Positions 19,863 to 30,043 of a stretch of 64,000 bases of DNA are shown one piece after another. The stretch is from Phaeobacter sp. J2-8 (GTDB lineage Bacteria > Pseudomonadota > Alphaproteobacteria > Rhodobacterales > Rhodobacteraceae). Numbering within the stretch: position 1 is the stretch's first letter; each line of letters starts with the position of its first letter. The DNA lies in contig NZ_JALIEC010000012.1 in assembly GCF_022867865.1 (NCBI RefSeq), positions 1-64,000 of the forward strand, written 5' to 3'. The translations under genes and the position numbers were made by a program. The notes under the pieces are model-generated. The model did no database searches and was not told where the DNA came from. It saw nothing but the letters and a program-made list of their open reading frames with translations.

Positions 19863-20483
19863 ATGACCAAATTCAGCAAACATCTCGTGATGGCAGCCAG
19901 TGCTCTTGGCTTGGGTGCTGTCCTCGCCGGAATGCCGGATCAGGCCGCCGCACAGGACCGCTATATCGGTGAGATCATGTATAACGGGTACACTTTCTGT
20001 CCCCGAAACACGCTCCGCGCAGAGGGGCAACTTCTGCCGATCAGTCAACATACGGCACTTTTTTCGCTTTACGGCACCACATACGGTGGGGATGGCCGGT
20101 CCACTTTCGGTCTGCCCGATTTAAGTGGGCGTGTCCCCATTGGACAAGGGACCGGGCCGGGGCTTTCACCGATCAGGCTCGGGGAAAAAGTCGGCACTGA
20201 AGACATAACGCTGAATGAAACGCACCTTGCGAACCACAAACACGCCGTGAATGCCACTAATTCGGATGGCAACAAGCCGGGTCCGGGCGGCAAACTCCTC
20301 GCAGCCGCCCCTCCGAACGGTACAGGCAGCGAAACCATTTACTCGGATCGGGCGGCGACGACCCAGATGAATCCAGAGATGATCGCTGAGACCGGCGGGA
20401 ACCTTCCCGTTCAGGTCATGGATCCATACCTCGTGATCAATTATTGTGTGGTTTTGACCGGGATCTATCCCTCCCGGCCTTAG
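19863..20483 (+). CDS. Exported phage tail-collar-domain protein 2
   Basis: This intact 206-residue paralogue has a signal peptide ending QAAAQD and a complete collar motif: EGQLLPISQHTALFSLYGTT, then GGDGRSTFGLPDLSGRVPIG, the strongest match to tail-collar/microcystin-dependent proteins here. The C-terminal half carries HAVNATNSDGNKPGPGGKLL and ETIYSDRA, and a final hydrophobic strand YLVINYCVVLTGIYPSRP. GAGGA lies six bases before the ATG. Classic collar proteins are cytoplasmic phage parts without signal peptides, so export is a distinctive feature of this trio. Confidence 0.85.
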   Translation: MTKFSKHLVMAASALGLGAVLAGMPDQAAAQDRYIGEIMYNGYTFCPRNTLRAEGQLLPISQHTALFSLYGTTYGGDGRSTFGLPDLSGRVPIGQGTGPGLSPIRLGEKVGTEDITLNETHLANHKHAVNATNSDGNKPGPGGKLLAAAPPNGTGSETIYSDRAATTQMNPEMIAETGGNLPVQVMDPYLVINYCVVLTGIYPSRP

Positions 20484-20533
20484 GTTTGACGCTTAGGAAA
20501 TTGCACGAATTCAGAAAGATTGGAAATTTCGAA

Positions 20534-21151
20534 ATGCGAAATATCAAGCTTGTAAAAACACTTCTTGGTGCACTGGTATTGGGCGCAGCCACTCTCACAA
20601 GCCCGCAAAAAGCGGCTGCGCAATCATATGTGATCGGTGAAATCATCACGGTTGGATATAATTTCTGCCCTCGTGGAACATTTGACCTTGAGGGTCAGCT
20701 TCTTGCCGTCAGCCAGAATGATGCGCTGTTTTCGCTCCTGGGCACGATTTATGGCGGTGACGGGCGCACAACCTTTGGGCTGCCGCACACCCGTGGCCGA
20801 AGCCTTCTTGGTCAAGGTTCCGGTCCCGGCCTCGGAACGTTCCAAATGGGGAGCTTCGGTGGTCAAACAATCCAAACAATGAGTGTTTTGACATTGCCAC
20901 AACACTCTCATGAAGTAAGAGCCACCAACAGAGATGGCGACAAACCTGGACCGGGCGGCAAACTCCTGGCTGCGGCACCACCGGGTGGTGTCGGATCAGA
21001 GACGATCTATTCTACTGCAGGCGCAAACCGACAGATGTCCGACACGATGCTTTCGACCACTGGAGGGCAACAATCCTTCCCGATCCGGGATCCCTCTTTG
21101 GGTATGCGGTTCTGTATTATAGCGAACGGCCCTTATCCGTCCCGCAGCTGA
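20534..21151 (+). CDS. Exported phage tail-collar-domain protein 3
   Basis: This is the third tandem paralogue, about 205 residues from ATG 20534 (GGAAA upstream). The frame is open from 20444, but the earlier residues overlap the previous gene and precede the signal peptide. The signal peptide ends PQKAAAQS. The collar motif is EGQLLAVSQNDALFSLLGTI, then GGDGRTTFGLPHTRGRSLLG. The shared block is DGDKPGPGGKLLAAAPPGG, and the end FCIIANGPYPSRS parallels the other two (PSRN, PSRP). Each copy has one Cys in FCP near the start and one near the end, so an intramolecular disulfide is plausible. Confidence 0.85.
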   Translation: MRNIKLVKTLLGALVLGAATLTSPQKAAAQSYVIGEIITVGYNFCPRGTFDLEGQLLAVSQNDALFSLLGTIYGGDGRTTFGLPHTRGRSLLGQGSGPGLGTFQMGSFGGQTIQTMSVLTLPQHSHEVRATNRDGDKPGPGGKLLAAAPPGGVGSETIYSTAGANRQMSDTMLSTTGGQQSFPIRDPSLGMRFCIIANGPYPSRS

Positions 21152-21336
21152 TCAGCTGAACTGGGCTGGTGGGGCGCCCCACGAGAGGCGAAGCCGGTTC
21201 TGTCATGTGTGTTTCATGGATATTGCGCGCCTGAACACGCATGGCCTCCGCAGTCGCGGTGTCATTTCACTTGCGTCCTGCCAAGGTTCCCCCGAAAGAA
21301 GGACCGAGGGAAACCGCCGCTGAGAGATTACATTCG

Positions 21337-22001
21337 ATGATCGTTTTCGAGAACGTCTCAAAATCCTTTGTCATGGAAGGACGCCGCAAGGTCATCATGG
21401 AGAACGTCAACATGACGTTTCCGGATGGCCGTTCAGTCGGGCTTCTCGGGCGCAACGGGGCGGGAAAATCCACGCTATTGCAGATGATTGCCGGCACGAT
21501 TCCCCCGACATCGGGGAAATCATTACCACCGGCGCGATATCCTGGCCGGTGGGGTTCGCCGGTTCGTTTCACGGCGAACTGAGCGGGGCACAGAATTGCC
21601 GGTTCATTGGTCGGATCTATGGGGTCGACACCGACGATCTGCTGGATTTTGTCGAGGATTTTGCCGGCCTTGGCGTGCATTTTCATTTGCCTATCCGCAG
21701 CTATTCATCAGGGATGAAATCGCGTCTGGCATTTGGTGTGTCGATGGGGGTGGCCTTTGACACCTATCTGGTGGACGAGGTCACGGCGGTGGGGGATGCA
21801 AATTTCAAACAGCGCAGTGATGCGCTGTTCAAGGAGCGGATGAAAACCGCGGGGGCTGTGGTGGTCAGCCATTCGATGCAGCAGATCCGCAACCTGTGTG
21901 ACGCGGTGGTCGTGCTCGAAGGCGGCCAGTTGCGGTTCTATGATGACGTTGACCAGGGGATCGAAGACCACAACAAGAACATGCAAAGCGGACCACGCTA
22001 A
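21337..22001 (+). CDS. kpsT: Capsular polysaccharide export ABC ATPase KpsT (one-base frameshift)
   Basis: KpsT is the ATPase of the ABC exporter for capsule. Walker A is LLGRNGAGKSTLLQMIAG. The second frame holds the KpsT-type VGFAGSFHGELSGAQNCRFI, the signature helix YSSGMKSRLAFGVSM, Walker B FDTYLVDEVTAVGD and the switch His in VVSHSM. The two frames meet at GGGG 21513-21516; a fifth G restores TSGEIITTGAISWPVGFAGS. The repaired length of about 221 residues is normal. The partner permease kpsM lies 20 kb away at 42466 and kpsE is next to it, which is unusual because kpsMT are normally adjacent. Confidence 0.85.
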
Positions 22002-22005
22002 GCGC

Positions 22006-22986
22006 TTAAACGCGCCCTAACATGGCTGCCAGATAGAAACTTGCGCTGGCCAGGCGGGTCTGGCGATAAAGCCCACCCCGCCAGAATGCGAGACATCGGG
22101 CCGGACCGGGGCGGGTGTCGGTGAAAATCCGCAACAGGATACGGTTTTCCGGCGTGAGCAAGTGGGTGATGGTGTTCAGCGCTGCGATATTGGCGTCGAT
22201 CCATCCGCCATAGGTCCGTCCCAGCACCTGGGCGCATCGGTGCAGAGTGGCACGCAATCCCTCATGTGCCCCCATGACATTGGTGTCGTGCTGGCGATAG
22301 TGGTTCATACGCGCGGTATCGACATGGATATGCCCGCCGGCACCGCTTATCAGCTGATACAGCCACCAGTCGTGATAGGGGATGCCGCCCCGGGGCAGGC
22401 CTGCGGCCCGCACCAGCGCCCGCGCCTGTGCGTCCATGACAAGACTGTGGCCGCTGACCACGTTCTGCACCAGCGCGTTGCGAAACGACGGGGCACGGGG
22501 CGGTGGCCGGGACAGGCCAATCACATTCAGCGCCGCATCGGTATGGAAACATTGCGCACTGTAAAGCGTCATCGGCCCGCTGGCATGCAGGGCCGCCAGC
22601 GCAGTCGAGAGTTTGTCGGGATGCCAGACATCGTCCTGATCTGACAGGGCCACAGGCCCGTCGAGGGGCAGGTCGGGATGGGTGAGCAGGGACATGAAAT
22701 TGGCCGCAGCGCCAGCGCGCGGACCCTCCAGCAGGCGAATGTCGCGCCCAGTGCCATGTTGCACGCGAAAGGCGTCGATTATGGCGCGGGTGTTGTCGGT
22801 CGATCCGTCATCGGACACCCAGAGATCCCACGCCACATCGCGCTGTGCCACATAAGACGCAAGCTGATCCGGCAGATATTGCGCGCCATTATAGGTCGCC
22901 AAAAGGATCGTGATACGCGGCCGCACAGGCGGAATCGAAAGCTGCACGGGGGCGTCGGGCGAGAAGGCAGCTTTGGTTTCGGGCAC
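22006..22986 (-). CDS. Family 2 glycosyltransferase (rhamnosyltransferase-like)
   Basis: This 326-residue GT2 enzyme has a GT-A fold: ITILLATYNGAQYLPDQLAS at about 15-34, then WDLWVSDDGSTDNT and the metal-binding region ALSDQDDVWHPDKL, which resembles rhamnosyltransferases (WbbL/RfbF-like). The C-terminal half has HDWWLYQLISGAGG, another family hallmark. The frame is open to 23334 without coding character; the GTG at 22986, close to the conserved domain, is the likely start. It converges on kpsT with a four-base gap. It probably adds a sugar, possibly rhamnose, to the exported polysaccharide; donor and acceptor cannot be read from sequence. Confidence 0.82.
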   Translation of the reverse strand: MPETKAAFSPDAPVQLSIPPVRPRITILLATYNGAQYLPDQLASYVAQRDVAWDLWVSDDGSTDNTRAIIDAFRVQHGTGRDIRLLEGPRAGAAANFMSLLTHPDLPLDGPVALSDQDDVWHPDKLSTALAALHASGPMTLYSAQCFHTDAALNVIGLSRPPPRAPSFRNALVQNVVSGHSLVMDAQARALVRAAGLPRGGIPYHDWWLYQLISGAGGHIHVDTARMNHYRQHDTNVMGAHEGLRATLHRCAQVLGRTYGGWIDANIAALNTITHLLTPENRILLRIFTDTRPGPARCLAFWRGGLYRQTRLASASFYLAAMLGRV

Positions 22987-23245
22987 TTTTCGATCTCTAC
23001 TGCGGGCGAAGAGGGCGTAAACGGCTCTTTCGATCCTGCCCGAATGGATGGAGCAACTTGATGGATCAGAAAGGCCGCCGACGCAACCTGTCGTGCAGTC
23101 TGGCCCCGGTCGGGCACGTCCAAATCGCAACATCTTGAATCGTATTATCAACGAGAGCCACAGTTTGGCCCTTGCTGCTCCGCAGCCCGTCCCCGCCGCC
23201 CTGACACACCCAACCCCGGTGAGACGGTGTAGGTGGAGAAAGGGT

Positions 23246-25808
23246 GTGGCAGAGATAAGACATGTCTCGACCGGTGAAAACGGGTCGAAGGCGCATATGA
23301 TCGGCCTGGGGGATGTGATCGCCCATGAGATCAACGGAAATTTGCAGATTTATACCGCAAGCGGCATGGGTGGCGGGGTTCTCGTACGGTCGGGCACGGG
23401 CAATCTGGGGTGCGGGATTCCGAAATTATGGACCCGAACAGGGTCTTGCAGCGCCACGGGATCTGTTGATGACCGAGATTGACGGTACCTCGATACTGTT
23501 GGCGGCAGGACAATATGGCACGCAGATTGATGGCTGGAACATCCGGGCGGATGGCACATTGGGTGCGCGCCATGACCTGACACTAACCGGCGGTGAGCCG
23601 GGGGCGATGACGGCACTGGTGGATACCTGGATTGGCGGCCAGCATTATTTCATCTCGGCCAGTCGCCACTCTGCCGGGCTCGAGGTCTGGCGCCAACAGG
23701 GGGATACGCTGATTGCCACCGGGCGTGCGGATATCTCGGATTTCCTGACGCCGGGATCGGTCCAGGCGCTGGGGCTGAGCACGCCGGGCGGTGTGCCCTA
23801 TGTGCTAGCGGTGAGCGCGGCGGATGACGGGCTTGTGGCTTTTCCGGTGCTGGCGGGGGGCGGACTTGGCGGGCCGCAGCGGGTGAGCATGTATGACGGG
23901 TTGTTTGTCGATACCCCGACCCAATTGCAGACCGTCGAACTGGCGGGGCGCGATTTTGCGATTGTGGGATCGGCGGGCAGCAGTTCGATCTCGGTGGTGC
24001 GGATCTATGCCGATGGTGACATGGCGGTGGTCAGCCAGGTCAATGACACGATGGAAACCGGGTTCGACAACCTGGTGGCGCTGGACGCGCTGGAGGCGGC
24101 AGGAACGGTGTTTGTTCTGGCGGCGGGCAGCGACAATGGCGTGAGCCTGATGATGTTGCAGCCCAGCGGGCGTCTGGTGCATCTGGCCAGCCTGCATGAT
24201 GCATTGGGCGAAATGGCGCTGGATGACATTGGCGGTTTGGACATGGTCTGGCGCGATGGGGGGCTGGATATCTTTGTCACCGGCGAAGTGCTGGCCAGCA
24301 ATCGCGCCGCGGGCGGCGGCGTCAGTTATCTGCGGGTGGATGATCTGCAGGACGGTCTGCCGAATGTGCAGGTCAATACCGGGTCAAACACCCAGACCGG
24401 TATCACGGGCGAGGAAGACGTCTTTGTGCTGTCCGACACCGATGCCGCGCAGATCGTGCATAATTTCGAGCCGGGTGTCGACCGTCTGGATATGTCGCAA
24501 TTCGGGCGGGTCTATGATGTCAGCGAACTGAACATCAGCTCGATTTCAAACGGCGCGGTGATCCGGTTGGACGGGGCGCAGGTCACGGTTTTTACCGCCG
24601 ATGGATCGCGGTTGCAGGTCGCGGATTTTGAAAATGCCGATGTGCAGGACCTGTGGCAGATCGAGGTCAATCCCCTGCCGCAGGCGGCGTTGTTTTCCCA
24701 AGGCACCATGGGCCCGGACCTTGTAGGGGGGCGGGATGGGGCGGATACATTGCTGGGCCAGCCCTATGATCCAGACTTTGACCCCTGTGCCGCCCAAGTC
24801 TATCGGCTTTATCGCGCCGCGCTGGACCGCGAACCCGATGTACGGGGATTGATCAACTGGTCCAACCGGTTGGAGAGCGGGGAAAACACCCTGGAACAGG
24901 CGGCGGCGGGGTTTACCAATTCGGCCGAATTCACGCAGACCTATGGGGCGACCGACAACCGGGCTTTTGTGACCTTGCTTTACAACAACGTTCTGGATCG
25001 TGCGCCGGATGCGACGGGATTGGACAACTGGAGCGGACGATTGGCGCGGGGCGAAATGACCCGGCCCGAGGTTTTGGTAGGCTTTTCCGAAAGCGCGGAG
25101 TTTCAGAACTCCACCAAGGCCGAGGCCTTTGGGTTTAGTCATGCCACGTTGCAGGCGGGGTTTGGCGATGAGGTATATCGGTTGTATCAGGCGACGCTGG
25201 GTCGGGAACCGGATCTGGGCGGGTTTTTGAACTGGGCCGGGCGGTTGGCCGACGGCATGCAATTCAGCGCGGTGGTCGAAGGGTTCACAAATTCGGCCGA
25301 ATTCACGCAGACCTATGGGGCGACCGACAACCGGGCTTTTGTGACCTTGCTTTACAACAACGTTCTGGATCGTGCGCCGGATGCGACGGGATTGAACAAC
25401 TGGGCCGGGCGATTGGCGCGGGGCGAGATGACCCGATCCGAGGTTGTGACTGGCTTTTCCGAGAGCGCCGAGTTTCGCAACGCATCTGCGGCGGATATGG
25501 CGCGTTGGGTCGCGAGACAGGGCAATGATGACATTCTGGATGGCGAGGGTGGGGAAAATATCCTGGTGGGGGGGGTGTTGTCCGACACCTTTGTGTTCCG
25601 CGCCTCTGAGAACGGGCAGCATGTGGTCGTCGATCTTGAGCCCTGGGATATTTTGCGGATGGAGGGGTTCGGCTATGATGATGCCGCGGATATGGCGGAG
25701 CATCTGCGGACTGACGGCGGCGATGTTGTTTTCACGGATTCCGGGGTGGAAATCCGGTTTCTGGATGTCACGATCCACGAGGTGCGAGAGCTTGAATTCG
25801 AGTTCTAG
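23246..25808 (+). CDS. Large DUF4214-repeat exoprotein with RTX-like C-terminus (frameshift)
   Basis: The product of about 853 residues has no signal peptide. Residues 1-460 resemble a beta-propeller (repeats such as LVAFPVLAGGGLGGPQ, FAIVGSAGSSSISVVRIYAD). Two and a half DUF4214 units follow (YRLYRAALDREPDVRGLINW, LLYNNVLDRAPDATGLDNW), then an RTX-like end (DDILDGEGGENILVGG, SDTFVF), typical of type I secretion. The GTG at 23246 has GGAG seven bases upstream. The N-terminal frame breaks at GGGG 23407-23410; removing one G gives GNLGAGFRNYGPEQGL, so I read an insertion. DUF4214 proteins often sit in exopolysaccharide loci. No type I exporter is in the window. Confidence 0.78.
24918..25394 (+). 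repeat. 105-bp exact direct repeat inside the DUF4214 gene
   Basis: Bases 24918-25022 and 25290-25394 are identical over 105 bp, offset by 372 bp (124 codons). They encode the second half of a DUF4214 unit (TNSAEFTQTYGATDNRAFVT and onward). This is a recent internal duplication or a gene-conversion tract, since flanking unit halves are clearly diverged. Confidence 0.85.
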
Positions 25809-26019
25809 GGGGTGTCCGAATTTGGCCTGATCGGTTTTTTGTGTGTGTCTCCGGCCATTGCGGGCCAATAACCGCCCAACGGAGGCCTATGTTTGGCGAT
25901 ATTCCTGCGCGATGATGTACAGAATAGGCTGGCTGGGGCAATAGCCGGGACGATACTCGGGGCTGAACACAACGGCCGGAACAGGCCAGAATGGGCAAAA
26001 GCAGGGCAGGGCAAAGACG

Positions 26020-27998
26020 ATGCAACACACACCAACCAATTTCGAACAGGCCATGCTGGAGACAATCAATCGGGCGCGGATATCCCCGGAGGGGGAATTC
26101 GACCGGCTGATTGCCGATGCGCAGGCCGGCACGGGTGTGCAATCCAATATCACCAATGCCATTCGGTTTTTCGGTGTGGACCTGGAGGCATTGCGCAGCC
26201 AGCTGGCGGATCTGGACCCCGTGGCACCGCTGGCCTGGAACACGGCCCTGGCCACATCGGCCGACACCCATGGCCAGCTGGTGATCGACACCGACACCCA
26301 ATCGCACCGCCTGCCCGGCGAGGCGCGGTTGCTGGATCGGGTCGAGGATGCGGGATACGAAAATCTCAGCCGGGTGGGCGAGAACGTCTATGCCTATACC
26401 AGTGATCCCCTGCACGGCCATGCCGGCTTCATGATCGACTGGGGATATGATGACGAGGATTACAACGGCGATACCCGGTATGATGACTGGAACAGCCGTG
26501 GTGACGGCATTCAGGATCCGGCAGGCCACCGCAATACGATCATGTCGGCCAATTATGTCGATATCGGTATCAGCGCCCTGTCCGAAACCGATGCAGACAC
26601 CCGCGTGGGCCCCTGGGTGGTGACCCATAACTTCGGTGCGACCCATGGCAGCAACCCGCCACAGCTGGTGGGGGTGTTTCTGGACGATGCTGATGGTGAC
26701 CGTTTCTATGACATCGGCGAGGGACAGGGCGGGATCACCGTTACCGCGACCGGCAGTGCAGGGGCGTTCGTCACCACCACATGGGGATCGGGCGGGTATC
26801 AGATGGAACTGCCGCCGGCAGCTACACGATACAGTTTTCGGGTCCGGGGCTGGACGGGGTGGCGGAATACAGCGCCATGATTGGCGATGAGAACATCAAG
26901 GTGGACGGTTTTGTGGCCGATGTGGTCCCCAGTGGCGGGACGGTTTTTGGTGATGGTCTGGCGGCGCTTTATTTCCCGGATGTCGCCGCCCAGGTTTACC
27001 GGCTTTATCAGACGACATTGGGCCGGGTGCCGGATGCGGCGGGACATTCGGCATGGACCGGGCGGATCGCAGTCGAGGGGCAGGCGGTTCTTGACGTGGT
27101 TCAGGGATTTGTCGGCTCGCCCGAGTTTCAGGCCCAGTTCGGCGGGCTGGACAACGCCGAGTTCGTGACGCTGCTTTATAACAACGTGCTGGGCCGTGAT
27201 CCGGATGCCACCGGGTTGGCCAATTGGACCGGGCGGCTGGAGGATGGCATGACCCGTGCCGAGGTGGTGCGGGGCTTCTCTGACAGTCCTGAATTTCGCG
27301 CGGATACCGAGTTCGGCGGCCTATCGCTTTGCCCAGGACAATGCCCAGCAAAGCTGGAGCGACGATGTCTATCGGCTCTATCAGGCGACGCTTGACCGGG
27401 AACCGGATCTGGCGGGGTTCAGCAACTGGACCGGGCGGTTGGCCGATGGCATGTCGTATCTGGAGGTGGCGGACGGCTTTGTGCAGTCGCCGCAATTCAT
27501 GGCCACCTATCAAAACCTCAGCAACGCCGAATTCGTGAACCTTCTGTACAACAACGTGCTGGACCGGGCCGCGGACGCCATGGGCTTGGCGAATTGGACC
27601 GGTCGGCTGGACGGTGGCATGACCCGCGCCGAAGTGGTGCAGGGCTTTGCCCAAAGCGCCGAGTTCGTGGCCGAGACAGCAGCGGATGTGGCGAATTGGA
27701 TCCGGGCACAGGGGCAGGATGATCTGTTGACCGCTGGTGCGGCGGAAAATCTGCTGGCGGGGGGGATGTTGTCGGATACATTCGCCTTTGTCCCCAACAC
27801 GAGCGACAGTACGGTGCTGGACCTCGAAGCCTGGGACAGCGTGGATTTGCGCGCCTTTGACTATGACACGGATGCCGAGGCGCGGTCCTATTTCAGCCAG
27901 CAGGGGGGAATGTGGTGTTTGATGACACGATGGGCACGGTTGTGACTTTCCTGCGGGTCGATCTGGGCGATATCAGCGACGAGATGATCCTGGTCTGA
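26020..27998 (+). CDS. CAP-domain exoprotein with DUF4214 repeats (three one-base indels)
   Basis: Residues ~5-215 form a CAP (SCP/PR1) domain: MLETINRARISPEG, GENVYAYTSDPLHGHAGFMI and AGHRNTIMSANYVDIGI. A prealbumin-like beta domain follows (LVGVFLDDADGDRFYDIGEG), then four DUF4214 half-units (LLYNNVLGRDPDATGLANW, LLYNNVLDRAADAMGLANW) and an RTX-like tail (LLTAGAAENLLAGGMLSDTF). There is no signal peptide, fitting type I secretion. Frame breaks lie at GG 26817-26818 (deletion; repair MELPPGSYTIQFSG), GG 27315-27316 (insertion; repair TEFAAYRFAQDN) and GGGGGG 27903-27908 (deletion; repair QGGNVVFDDTMGT, stop at 27998). The domain order parallels the previous gene, suggesting co-secreted partners. 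Confidence 0.75.
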
Positions 27999-28064
27999 CG
28001 CTGTTGTGGCGCACACGGTTGCTTCAAAGGTGCGGCAAGGTCGGGTTCTGATGTCCTGGCTGTT

Positions 28065-28748
28065 CTAAAGAACTCTCAGGCCGAATTGGCCCAGAAGGTC
28101 CGCCGCTTGGCGCTTTGAAATCAACGCGCCCTTGAAAAGCCGGGCATTGGTAAGCTCGATGCCGCCCAAATCCGCGCTGCGCAGATCCGCACCCTCGAAC
28201 CGGCATTCCGGAAGATGCGCATCCCGCAACGAGCACTCCTCGAAAACAGTGTCCCGAAAATCGCAGGATCTCAGATCAGCCTCGCTGAAGTCCACGCCCT
28301 TCAGCGTCATTTTGCGAAAAGACAATCTTGGCAGAACAGCAAGGACCAACAACACACTTTCCATGGAAAGCCCCAACGTCTGCGCGTCGGTAAAATCGGA
28401 ACCTGTCATCTTACAGTTCGCAATTTTGGTATCGGTGAGTGTCGCACCTGTGAAGTTCGTGTTGCTGAAGTCCCCGCCTTCTATTGTTGCCTCTTGCAAG
28501 CTGGAGCCAATAAAGCGGCCTCCTGCGGCGCGACAGCTGGTGAACCCCGTTTCGTCAAGACTTGCCCCGTTAAAAGAGGTGCGCGCCAGCCTGCAACGCA
28601 TGAAATGCCACCCTGACAGGTCCAGCCCTGACAGATCCAGCCCGCTTAGGTCGCAATCCTCAAGCATGGCGATGTCCCCTGAGTTGCCGATCTCTTCGAG
28701 GTCGGCACGGCAGGGGGTCTGGGCCGTCAGTGTATGTGTTGTATTCAT
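28065..28748 (-). CDS. Pentapeptide-repeat protein
   Basis: This 227-residue protein consists mostly of pentapeptide repeats of the A(D/N)Lxx kind (CDLSGLDLSGLDLSGWHF, FSNTNFTGATLTDTKIANC, VDFSEADLRSCDFRDTVF), which fold as a right-handed square beta-helix. A short non-repeat helix (LSMESVLLVLAVLPRLSF) splits the repeats near residue 130 and a helical end closes them. GGAG lies five bases before the ATG. Some family members mimic DNA and block gyrase, others are effectors or scaffolds; nothing here decides. It is oriented against its neighbours and looks like an independent unit. Confidence 0.82.
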   Translation of the reverse strand: MNTTHTLTAQTPCRADLEEIGNSGDIAMLEDCDLSGLDLSGLDLSGWHFMRCRLARTSFNGASLDETGFTSCRAAGGRFIGSSLQEATIEGGDFSNTNFTGATLTDTKIANCKMTGSDFTDAQTLGLSMESVLLVLAVLPRLSFRKMTLKGVDFSEADLRSCDFRDTVFEECSLRDAHLPECRFEGADLRSADLGGIELTNARLFKGALISKRQAADLLGQFGLRVL

Positions 28749-28881
28749 CCCCGCTCCTTCGCAAAAGAGGGCCGCATTGACAAGATTTGTGTAGGTGGGG
28801 GCACCGTACGCTCTGCTCCGGTCGCATTAACATGTCATCCCCTAAGGTGCCGGGGAATTTCCCTATCCGGAGCCCCCGCAC

Positions 28882-30033
28882 ATGCCCGATTTTTCAACGA
28901 ACCTGGCCTTGCCCTATCTGGCATCGTCCCAGGCCCAGAAACACGTCACCCATAACGAAGCACTACAAATTCTGGATGCGATGGTGCAACTCAGCGTGGT
29001 CAGCCGCACCGAGGCCGCGCCGCCGGAAAGCCCCGATACGGGGGTGCGTTATATCGTGCCGGCCGCTGCCACCGCCGCCTGGAGCGGTCAAGACAATCGC
29101 GTGGCGGTGTGGAATGGGGTGGCGTGGATATTTCTGGTGCCGAAAACCGGCTGGCGCGCCTGGGTCGAGGCCGAAAGCGCCGAAGTCTATTGGCAGGGTG
29201 TGGCATGGGAGTTGACACCGGGGGTCCACAACGTGACCGAGCTGGGGGTGAATACCTCGGCTGACCCGGTGAACCGGCTGGCGGTGGCGGCGGATGCCAC
29301 GTTGCTGACCCATGCAGGCGCCGACCATCAGGTGAAGGTCAACAAGGCGGCGACCGGTGACACCGCCAGCCTGTTGTTCCAGACCGGATATTCCGGGCGG
29401 GCCGAAATGGGATTGGCGGGCAATGATGCCTGGTCGATCAAGGTCAGTGCGGATGGATCCAGCTGGATCGATGCTCTGGCGCTGGACCCGGCGACCGGGC
29501 TGGCAAGCGGCGCGGCGGTGCAATCCGACGTGAGCGACGCCACGCCCGGGCGGCTGATGGGTGTGGGCGCATTTGGACTGGGCGAGAACGCCATTGGCCT
29601 GCCGGATCAGGCCGCCCTTGATAATCTGGTTGCGGGCGGGGTCTATGCGCTGGGTTTTGCAGTGGCGGGTGTGCTGGATTCAGGCTCGCTTGTGTTACAT
29701 CTGAACAACTCGCCCAACAACGCAAGCCAGATCGGATTCCGGTCAGCGTCCAACATCCTCAAATGGCGCCGCAAATCCGGCGGCGTGTGGCAACCCTGGA
29801 CCGAGATCTACAATCAGAGCCGTATTCTGGGCGTTACGTCGCAAAGCGGCGGTGTTCCCACCGGTTCGCTCATCGAACGTGGCTCCAATGCCAATGGCAG
29901 TTATGTGCGTTATGCCGATGGCACCCAAATCTGCACCAACGCAAACGCAGCAATCACCACGGCCCCGGCCGCATTTGCGGGCACGATTACAAAGATCGAC
30001 GGCGACAAGCTGTGGATCGGGCGCTGGTTCTAA
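28882..30033 (+). CDS. DUF2793-domain phage-tail-like protein
   Basis: This intact 383-residue protein starts MPDFSTNLALPYLASSQAQK, the conserved opening of DUF2793 proteins found in prophage and gene-transfer-agent tail regions of Rhodobacteraceae. The DUF2793 domain covers about residues 1-115 (HVTHNEALQILDAMVQL, TGWRAWVEAE). The rest has tail-fibre repeats and a C-terminal receptor-binding-like part (GSLIERGSNANGSYVRYADG, KIDGDKLWIGRWF). GGAG is nine bases before the ATG. Two small genes follow within 11 and -4 bases, making a compact cassette without other phage genes. Confidence 0.83.
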   Translation: MPDFSTNLALPYLASSQAQKHVTHNEALQILDAMVQLSVVSRTEAAPPESPDTGVRYIVPAAATAAWSGQDNRVAVWNGVAWIFLVPKTGWRAWVEAESAEVYWQGVAWELTPGVHNVTELGVNTSADPVNRLAVAADATLLTHAGADHQVKVNKAATGDTASLLFQTGYSGRAEMGLAGNDAWSIKVSADGSSWIDALALDPATGLASGAAVQSDVSDATPGRLMGVGAFGLGENAIGLPDQAALDNLVAGGVYALGFAVAGVLDSGSLVLHLNNSPNNASQIGFRSASNILKWRRKSGGVWQPWTEIYNQSRILGVTSQSGGVPTGSLIERGSNANGSYVRYADGTQICTNANAAITTAPAAFAGTITKIDGDKLWIGRWF

Positions 30034-30043
30034 GGAGACAAAC

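Noticed and set aside
22987-23245. Start of the GT2 gene extended to 23334
   Set aside because: The extra 116 residues have no GT2 similarity and overlap the start region of the divergent DUF4214 gene.
24546-25868. 440-residue minus-strand open frame with internal repeats
   Set aside because: Its repeats merely mirror the DUF4214 repeats of the plus-strand gene.
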